Assembly: GCA_913064755.1 (NCBI GenBank)
Contig: CAJYBQ010000180.1
Coordinates: forward strand, 1 to 6,774
Length of the DNA: 6,774 nucleotides
Reading direction: 5' to 3'
Origin: an uncultured Alphaproteobacteria bacterium
GTDB taxonomy: Bacteria > Pseudomonadota > Alphaproteobacteria > Minwuiales > Minwuiaceae
A model generated the notes under the pieces. The model ran no database searches and had not been told where the DNA came from. It worked only from the letters and a program-made list of their open reading frames with translations. Made by a program: the position numbers and the translations under genes. The number at the start of each line of letters is the position of its first letter. Position 1 is the first letter of the stretch. Shown here piece by piece: positions 1 to 4,651 of this stretch.

Positions 1-9
1 AGATCACGC

Positions 10-39
10 TTGCGAAGCGCCCGGCCCGCACGGTAGAAC
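10..39 (+). promoter_or_regulatory. candidate sigma70-type promoter of the tRNA gene
   Basis: A TTGCGA element (10-15) and a TAGAAC element (34-39) are separated by 18 bases, and the mature tRNA begins 10 bases after the second box. The first box is close to the alphaproteobacterial -35 (CTTGAC-like) and the spacing and distance to the RNA fit a housekeeping promoter. The -35 box lies within a small hairpin (7-19, five pairs), which may instead be the tail of an upstream unit. Assigned by eye only. Confidence 0.45.
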
Positions 40-48
40 GCCCCTGCT

Positions 49-125
49 GGGCCTGTAGCTCAACTGGTTAGAGCCGGCCGCTCATAACGGTCTGGTTGCA
101 GGTTCGAGTCCTGCCGGGCCCACCA
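49..125 (+). tRNA. tRNA with anticodon CAU, probably Ile2 (lysidine type)
   Basis: A full cloverleaf can be drawn. The acceptor stem is 49-55 with 115-121 (one T-G wobble), the D stem 58-61 with 71-74, the anticodon stem 76-80 with 88-92, and the T stem 98-102 with 110-114 around a TTCGAGT loop. The anticodon CAT is at 83-85, the discriminator A at 122, and CCA is encoded at 123-125. CAU tRNAs can be initiator Met, elongator Met or Ile2. The initiator is unlikely because the first acceptor pair is a normal G-C and the anticodon stem lacks three consecutive G-C pairs next to the loop. The C4-G69 and C5-G68 pairs are those reported as TilS (lysidine synthetase) determinants in E. coli Ile2, so this tRNA probably reads AUA as isoleucine after modification. 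Automated annotation may call it Met. Confidence 0.95.
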
Positions 126-349
126 CTTCTTGCCAACGGGACAGAAGGTTCAGTCAGCCGGGTTTCTTGAAGTTGTGCGCTCGTCCAGTGCTCGGCAGCC
201 TTCAGGCCGGAGCTTTCCGCCGGGGTTTCCCTGGCTGGAAAAGGAGCGAAATCAGGTCAGCGGCGTCGCGCTGCATTCGACTGGGGAACATCGACCTTCT
301 ATACCTTTTCGGATATCAGACCTTCAATTGCAGTAAACTGGAACATCTC

Positions 350-2539
350 ATGCCCAATATCATCTACACCAAGGTTGACGAAGCACCAGAGCTGGCCTCC
401 GCTTCACTATTGCCGATCATTCAGAAATTCGCGGCAGCCGCGGACGTCAGCGTTGGCACAAGGGATATCAGCCTCGCCGGGCGCATTCTGGCAGCCTTTC
501 CCGAGTACCTGAGCGAAGATCAGCGTCAGTCCGATGATCTGGCAGAACTGGGCCGTTTGGTGAAGACAGCCGAGGCAAACGTGATCAAGCTGCCCAATGT
601 CTCCGCATCGGTGCCTCAGCTGGTCGCGGCAATCAAGGAGCTGCAATTGCAGGGCTTCGCGCTGCCTGACTATCCTGAAAACCCCGAAACTGACGATGAA
701 ACGGCCGCACGGGTCAGATATGACGCGATCAAGGGGTCGGCAGTTAACCCGGTTCTGCGTGAAGGCAATTCCGACCGCCGCGCCGCGAAAGCCGTGAAGA
801 ATTTCGCGAAAGCCAATCCGCACCGTATGGGTGACTGGTCAGCCGACAGCATGACCCACGTGTCGTCCATGTCGGCGGATGACTTCTTCTCGAATGAAAC
901 CTCCGTGACGCTGGGTTCCGCAACCGGTGCCAGGATCGTGCTGGAGACCGCATCGGGCGAGACGGTTCTCAAGGATGGTCTCGAATATCCCGCGGGCACG
1001 GTCGTTGACGCGACCTTCATGAGCGTTGCGGCGCTCAAGGATTTCCTCGCTGCCGAAATCGACAAGACCAGGGACCAGGGCATCCTTTTCTCGCTGCACC
1101 TGAAAGCGACGATGATGAAGGTGTCTGACCCCATTCTTTTCGGTCACGCGGTGAAGGCCTTCCTTGCACCCGTTTTCGACAAGCATGGGGATGCGATGGC
1201 CGCGCTGGGCGTCAATCCCAATTCCGGCCTCGGCGACCTGTTGGCGCGTGTCAAGGACAACGCGGCGATCATCGCCGACATCGACGCCTGCATGGCAGCC
1301 CGCCCGCCCTTGTACATGGTCGATTCCGACAAGGGCATCACCAACCTGCATGTCTCGTCAGACGTGATCATCGACGCCTCGATGCCTGCCCTCATTCGTG
1401 CCGGCGGCAAGGGCTGGGGGCCGGATGGCAATGAAGCAGACGCCAATTGCGTCATCCCGGACCAGTCATATGCATCGATCTATGACGAGGCGATCACCTT
1501 CTTCAAGGAGAACGGCAAGTTGAACCCGGCCACTGCCGGAACGGTTCAGAACATCGGCCTCATGGCGCAGAAGGCTGAGGAATACGGCTCTCACCCGACG
1601 ACGTTCGAGATTGCGGAAGCCGGCACGGTCAAGATGATCGCGGATGATGGCACCGTCCTGCACCAGCACGCCGTGGAAGCGGGCGATATCTGGCGCTCCT
1701 CCTCGGCACGCCAGGCGCCTATCGAAGACTGGGTCAACCTTGCGATCTCCCGTCAGGAAGCTGAAGGCTGCGAAGCGATCTTCTGGCTGGATGCGGCGCG
1801 TGCGCATGACGCCGAACTCATCGCCTATGTAAAGCCGATCCTTGAAGCGCGGGGCGTGGCAGACAAGTTCAGGATCATGGCCCCGCGGGAAGCCACGCGC
1901 GCGTCGCTTGAAACGATCACCAGGGGCGAGAATTCGATCGCGGTGACCGGCAACGTGTTGCGCGACTATCTCACGGACCTTTTCCCGATTCTCGAACTGG
2001 CAACGTCCGCCAAGATGCTGTCGATCGTGAAGCTGATGAACGGCGGTGGATTGTTTGAAACCGGGGCAGGCGGTTCCGCGCCGAAACATGTCCAGCAGCT
2101 GAATGAGCAGAACCACCTGCGTTGGGACAGTCTCGGTGAGTTCTGTGCTCTTGGGGAGAGCCTGATCTTCCTCGCCGACGCCAAGGGCAACGAGAAGGCG
2201 CGGATCCTCGGCAAGGCCGTTGAAAAGGCGACGCAAGGCATCCTCGACCATGGCCGGTCCCCCTCGCGCAAGGTTGGCGAGCCTGACAACCGTGACAGCC
2301 ATTACTGGTTTGCCCGGTACTGGGCGGAGGCCCTGGCCGATCAGGAACACGATGCCGAGCTTGCAGCGCATTTTGCGCCAATCGCGGAGGCTCTTGCGGC
2401 CGGTGAGGCGAAGATTCTGTCCGAACTTGCTGCTGTCCAGGGACGCCCGGCCGATCTTGGCGGGTATTATCACCCCGACGCGGCAAGGACGATCGCTGTC
2501 ATGCGCCCGTCCGAAACGCTGAATGCCATCATCGGGTAA
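350..2539 (+). CDS. icd: monomeric NADP-dependent isocitrate dehydrogenase
   Basis: Oxidative decarboxylation of isocitrate to 2-oxoglutarate with NADP+ in the TCA cycle, in the cytoplasm. The 729-aa product matches the roughly 740-aa monomeric family (Azotobacter vinelandii type) along its whole length and is unrelated in length to the 410-aa dimeric enzyme. Against the Azotobacter enzyme, recalled from memory, the substrate and metal residues are all present: S130, N133, R137 and R143 in the block GSAVNPVLREGNSDRR, K252, D342, Y412, and D539/D543 in NVLRDYLTD. The NADP residues H580, R591 and R640 are also present. The ATG at 350 was chosen because homologous sequence starts there (PNIIYTKVDEAP). 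The frame is open back to 167, but that extension has no family similarity. The ribosome site is weak (GGAA about 9 bases upstream). The 224 bases between the tRNA and this start hold no gene I can support. The gene ends just before a strong hairpin, so it is probably monocistronic. Confidence 0.97.
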   Translation: MPNIIYTKVDEAPELASASLLPIIQKFAAAADVSVGTRDISLAGRILAAFPEYLSEDQRQSDDLAELGRLVKTAEANVIKLPNVSASVPQLVAAIKELQLQGFALPDYPENPETDDETAARVRYDAIKGSAVNPVLREGNSDRRAAKAVKNFAKANPHRMGDWSADSMTHVSSMSADDFFSNETSVTLGSATGARIVLETASGETVLKDGLEYPAGTVVDATFMSVAALKDFLAAEIDKTRDQGILFSLHLKATMMKVSDPILFGHAVKAFLAPVFDKHGDAMAALGVNPNSGLGDLLARVKDNAAIIADIDACMAARPPLYMVDSDKGITNLHVSSDVIIDASMPALIRAGGKGWGPDGNEADANCVIPDQSYASIYDEAITFFKENGKLNPATAGTVQNIGLMAQKAEEYGSHPTTFEIAEAGTVKMIADDGTVLHQHAVEAGDIWRSSSARQAPIEDWVNLAISRQEAEGCEAIFWLDAARAHDAELIAYVKPILEARGVADKFRIMAPREATRASLETITRGENSIAVTGNVLRDYLTDLFPILELATSAKMLSIVKLMNGGGLFETGAGGSAPKHVQQLNEQNHLRWDSLGEFCALGESLIFLADAKGNEKARILGKAVEKATQGILDHGRSPSRKVGEPDNRDSHYWFARYWAEALADQEHDAELAAHFAPIAEALAAGEAKILSELAAVQGRPADLGGYYHPDAARTIAVMRPSETLNAIIG

Positions 2540-2556
2540 CCTGCCTGATCCATCCT

Positions 2557-2587
2557 GGACCGCGCGCCCTCATGTGGCGCGCGGTCC
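2557..2587 (+). terminator. strong hairpin terminator after icd
   Basis: Two perfectly complementary 12-base arms, GGACCGCGCGCC (2557-2568) and its reverse complement (2576-2587), enclose a 7-base loop. It begins 17 bases after the icd stop codon. There is no T-run behind it, so it may act as a Rho-assisted terminator or as 3'-end protection instead of a textbook intrinsic terminator. Confidence 0.7.
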
Positions 2588-2738
2588 GTGATTGGGGCCG
2601 ATGAATCGATTGAGTGCATCCGCATGTCTGCCAGCGCGGAGTGCCGATCAAGCCGATCCGCCGACTTTGTATTTCGGGGCAAACCCAAATGTTCTGTCAG
2701 GGGGGCTGGATTTCGTGTTTGCTGATCTGGCTACCAAC

Positions 2739-2746
2739 AGAGGAGA
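2739..2746 (+). promoter_or_regulatory. ribosome binding site of pqqA
   Basis: AGAGGAGA ends 5 bases before the ATG at 2752. This strong site decides the start of the very short pqqA gene against upstream in-frame ATG codons (for example 2614), which would add an N-terminal extension unlike any PqqA. The 150 bases upstream (2588-2738) form the likely promoter and leader. I see no convincing -35/-10 pair or riboswitch in them. Confidence 0.75.
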
Positions 2747-2751
2747 GCAGC

Positions 2752-2829
2752 ATGATCTGGACAACACCGAAGCTTGAAGAAATCTGCATCGGCATGGAGA
2801 TCAACGGATATTTCCCGGCCGAGTTCTGA
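2752..2829 (+). CDS. pqqA: PqqA, precursor peptide of the PQQ cofactor
   Basis: Ribosomally made substrate for PQQ synthesis. The radical SAM enzyme PqqE, with the chaperone PqqD, joins the side chains of the conserved Glu and Tyr, and the modified pair is then cut out and built into PQQ. The product is 25 aa, in the normal 22-30 aa range. It begins MIWTTPKLEEI and ends GMEINGYFPAEF, with the core Glu16-Ile-Asn-Gly-Tyr20, the E-x-x-x-Y motif that defines the family. The N-terminal W-x-x-P pattern also fits known PqqA peptides. A strong ribosome site precedes it. No pqqB, C, D or E follows. A 17-bp hairpin starts 9 bases after the stop, and the next gene converges from the other strand. It is therefore an orphan copy acting with pqqBCDE elsewhere in the genome, or an extra pqqA copy. 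A quinoprotein dehydrogenase gene lies 1.8 kb away, which supports the call. Easily missed by gene finders because of its size. Confidence 0.9.
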   Translation: MIWTTPKLEEICIGMEINGYFPAEF

Positions 2830-2837
2830 AATGCGAT

Positions 2838-2890
2838 CTGCGCCTGGCTGGTCGAAGTCGATGCAGGCTGGACCGACCGGCCAGGCGCAG
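2838..2890. terminator. long hairpin between convergent pqqA and peptidase gene
   Basis: The arms 2838-2854 and 2874-2890 pair over 17 positions, 16 of them Watson-Crick and one T-G wobble, around a 19-base loop. The outer 11 bases are CTGCGCCTGGC and their exact complement. It begins 9 bases after the pqqA stop. No long T-run follows on either strand. Its position between two convergent genes suggests a bidirectional transcript end or 3' stabiliser. For pqqA it could define the short abundant message known for this gene in other bacteria (inference). Confidence 0.65.
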
Positions 2891-2906
2891 CCTTCGCGAC
2901 GATAGC

Positions 2907-2924
2907 CTGACGGTCTGCCGTCAG
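2907..2924. terminator. small hairpin over the end of the peptidase gene
   Basis: CTGACGG (2907-2913) and CCGTCAG (2918-2924) form a perfect 7-bp stem with a 4-base loop. It covers the TGA stop codon of the - strand peptidase gene (2921-2923). On the + strand it lies 16 bases after the larger hairpin and may back up termination of pqqA. No T-run is seen, so its function is uncertain. Confidence 0.4.
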
Positions 2925-4099
2925 TAGGCCTGGCCGAAACGGTACCAGGCGCTGTGCACGCCGTTCGCCATGCCGCGTTCGACCTGCACCAGCCCCGCTG
3001 TCCTTCCCCCGATGATGCCCGATGCCAGTCCTGTCACGCGGTCCGGCAGGCCATCCCCGTCGAGATCGGCGTCGATGGCGCGCACGGTTTCCGGCAGCTC
3101 GCGGTCCGGGGTCGCCGTAGCGGGCAGCCAGTCCACCCGCGCCTCCGGTTTCAAGCTGATCACGGCCACGGCCGTGCTGCCGTCGGCTGCACCCAGCAGC
3201 ACCCTTCCCTTTTCGTCATCACCGGCCCCCGCGATCGCGACGGACCGGCCCCACTCCGTCCCCCCCGCGATGACACCTTCCGGCTGCAGCTTGCGCCAGG
3301 GCCGGAAGCCCTGGAAACGGTGGCCACGGAACAGGTATGCGGCGCCGCGATTTCCGTCCTTGCCCGGCGCGCCGATGGCGAGGTCATCGCCACCGTCACC
3401 GTCCAGGTCCCCGAGAGCGAGGGAGGCGCCGAACAGGTCGCCGTCCTCCCCGGTATCGAGGATGTTGTGCGGCGCCGATCCGTAGACGGACACCAGCCCG
3501 TAGATATCCGCGGCGCTCAGCAGCGGCAGGCCCAGCGACAGGTCCCTCTGGGCGGTTCCGGCGCAGCCGACCATGATGGAATCCCGGTCGAAACCGGTGA
3601 GCGGCAGGTCGTGCTCGGCGTAGCGAATGCCCGACCGCTGTATGACACGACACTGTTCCGGTACCGCGTCATCGGGCCGGGCGAACTCGTGCCCGAAGCC
3701 GAGGGCATGCCCCATCTCGTGGACCGGTGTCTTGACGTTCACCGACAGCGCCGCCAGCGCCCAGAGCGCCGGCAGCACCATGCCGTCCCGCACGCCGTCG
3801 ACGGCCTTGCCGCGTGCCTTGGTGTGCGGGTGCTGCGATCCGATCCTGATGCGGATGCCCCTGCTGCGGGGCTGGCATTTGCGCCAGCCGGTGAAGACCA
3901 GGGCGCTTTCCTGCTCCCAGGAGGCGCGGATGGCCTTCCGGGCGAGGCGGCGTTCCTGGAGGAAGCGGCTCTGCGTGTCCTCCCAGCAGACCGGAATGGT
4001 CGTTGTCGGCCAGGCGGAACCTTCGGTGAGGGTGAGCGCGGGAAGCGCGCCGGGCGCAAGCACCAGCGCGGCAACCAGGATGACCTGAAGGCGTTTCAA
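2921..4099 (-). CDS. secreted metzincin-type zinc peptidase with FG-GAP repeats
   Basis: Predicted exported zinc endopeptidase of 392 aa. Residues 1-21 form a signal peptide (MKRLQ, then a hydrophobic stretch ending ALPA). The catalytic site is HEMGHALGFGH at 127-137, a full H-E-x-x-H-x-x-G-x-x-H metzincin motif with ligands H127, H131, H137 and base E128. The following E-x-x-R-P-D recalls astacins. DSIM (173-176) is the expected Met-turn, but the Tyr that follows it in astacins is absent, so a bacterial matrixin-like enzyme is as likely. The C-terminal half (about 222-355) carries FG-GAP/integrin-like units, with calcium-type loops DLDGDGGDD (231-239) and DADLDGDGLPD (343-353). The start is a TTG at 4099-4097: an in-frame TGA, the stop of the preceding gene, lies five codons upstream and leaves no ATG or GTG that would keep the signal peptide. 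No clear Shine-Dalgarno site is seen. It follows the 179-aa gene by 12 bases, probably in one transcript. The substrate is unknown. A role in PqqA processing is not supported, since that is done in the cytoplasm by M16-type peptidases in known systems. Confidence 0.85.
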   Translation of the reverse strand: MKRLQVILVAALVLAPGALPALTLTEGSAWPTTTIPVCWEDTQSRFLQERRLARKAIRASWEQESALVFTGWRKCQPRSRGIRIRIGSQHPHTKARGKAVDGVRDGMVLPALWALAALSVNVKTPVHEMGHALGFGHEFARPDDAVPEQCRVIQRSGIRYAEHDLPLTGFDRDSIMVGCAGTAQRDLSLGLPLLSAADIYGLVSVYGSAPHNILDTGEDGDLFGASLALGDLDGDGGDDLAIGAPGKDGNRGAAYLFRGHRFQGFRPWRKLQPEGVIAGGTEWGRSVAIAGAGDDEKGRVLLGAADGSTAVAVISLKPEARVDWLPATATPDRELPETVRAIDADLDGDGLPDRVTGLASGIIGGRTAGLVQVERGMANGVHSAWYRFGQAY

Positions 4100-4119
4100 A
4101 CGACCGACCGGTCAGTCGT
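4100..4119. promoter_or_regulatory. 20-bp near-perfect palindrome, possible operator
   Basis: ACGACCGACC (4100-4109) is followed directly by GGTCAGTCGT (4110-4119), and 9 of 10 positions pair. The central GACCGGTC resembles operators of TetR-family repressors. It fills the 12-base gap between the two - strand genes, running into the stop codon of one and directly abutting the TTG start of the other. It could be an operator for the peptidase gene or a chance result of GAC-rich codons in the acidic tail. Confidence 0.3.
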
Positions 4120-4651
4120 CGTCATCGTCCTCGACGTTTCGAACCACGAGTGCAATGCGATAGCCCTTGGCTGTCTTTCCCACCAGGTGAAAGATCACCG
4201 GTGGCTTGTCACTGCCCTCTACGTTCGGCGGCTCGTCATAGACCACCCGGACGCGGTGCGTCGGCTCCAGGTTGAAGGCGATCTGGGGGCGTTTCTTCAG
4301 ATCGTCGAAGGTGCCGGGCGGGACTTCCTCGATCGTGATCGAGGCGATCTTGCGGCCCATCGAGCGATAGACCTGGTAGCGCACGACGTTGAACTTCACG
4401 CGGCCGGCCCGGTCCCAGTGCACCAGGTCCGAGTACATGTCGAAATCGCGGGCAAGGATGGCTTCCGAGACGGCCTCGAGCATGGCTTCCGGGGTCTGCG
4501 GATAGTTCCTGGCCTCCGCCGCCTGCGCGGACACGAGAACCAGCAGCACAAAGAAGAAACCGGGCGCACGCAGCGCCCGGTTCCGAATGGCTCCGGCAAG
4601 ATGCCGGAGCCCTGTCAGAGCTGCCTTCAACTCAATCGAGTGCGAAGACAT
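4112..4651 (-). CDS. unrecognised exported protein with acidic C-terminal tail
   Basis: I do not recognise the family. The frame gives 179 aa. Around residues 22-47 there is a signal-peptide pattern: basic RNRALR, hydrophobic GFFFVLLVLV, then SAQAAEA as a likely cleavage region. The mature part of about 130 aa is soluble and mixed alpha/beta in look. It opens with a helix-like stretch (TPEAMLEAVSEAILARDFDMY), ends in a strand-like YRIALVVRNVE, and closes with five Asp residues. The size and pattern could fit an NTF2/SnoaL-like fold, but this is only a guess. The ATG at 4651 overlaps the dehydrogenase stop by 20 bases and has only a weak ribosome site (GGGCGG). The first 30 codons contain two strong hairpins, one a likely terminator. 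The real start may therefore be lower, for example the TTG at codon 8 or a non-standard ATT at codon 22, which would give an ideal signal peptide. The peptidase gene follows in the same frame after 12 bases. The two may form a pair. Confidence 0.65.
   Translation of the reverse strand: MSSHSIELKAALTGLRHLAGAIRNRALRAPGFFFVLLVLVSAQAAEARNYPQTPEAMLEAVSEAILARDFDMYSDLVHWDRAGRVKFNVVRYQVYRSMGRKIASITIEEVPPGTFDDLKKRPQIAFNLEPTHRVRVVYDEPPNVEGSDKPPVIFHLVGKTAKGYRIALVVRNVEDDDDD
4545..4582 (-). terminator. intrinsic terminator after the PQQ dehydrogenase gene
   Basis: Read on the - strand, AACCGGGCGC (4582-4573) pairs perfectly with GCGCCCGGTT (4567-4558) around a 5-base loop, and T-rich TCTTCTTTG follows at once. 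This is the best intrinsic terminator in the window. It begins 49 bases after the dehydrogenase stop. It sits inside the signal-peptide coding part of the 179-aa frame, so it may act as a partial terminator that lowers expression of the two downstream genes. Confidence 0.7.
4589..4611 (-). repeat. tight 10-bp hairpin ahead of the terminator
   Basis: On the - strand GGCTCCGGCA and TGCCGGAGCC form a perfect 10-bp stem with a 3-base loop. It lies 20 bases after the dehydrogenase stop and 6 bases before the terminator stem. It may protect the 3' end of the dehydrogenase message or add to termination. It has no T-run of its own. Confidence 0.5.

Noticed and set aside
276..305. TTCGAC and TATACC, 18 bases apart, as an icd promoter
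   Set aside because: Both boxes are poor matches to the consensus. It is a possible promoter but not strong enough to list as a feature.
167..349. 61-codon N-terminal extension of icd
   Set aside because: The family starts at the PNIIYTK block encoded from 350. The upstream part has no similarity to the family and is best taken as leader.
1466..2473. Open frame of 335 codons on the - strand
   Set aside because: Antisense shadow of icd, with no recognisable motif and no ribosome site that stands out.
2604..2611. AATCGATT palindrome ahead of pqqA
   Set aside because: Eight bases of symmetry are expected by chance, and the flanks do not extend it.
2614..2751. 46-codon upstream extension of pqqA
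   Set aside because: PqqA peptides are 22-30 aa, and the strong ribosome site is placed for the ATG at 2752.
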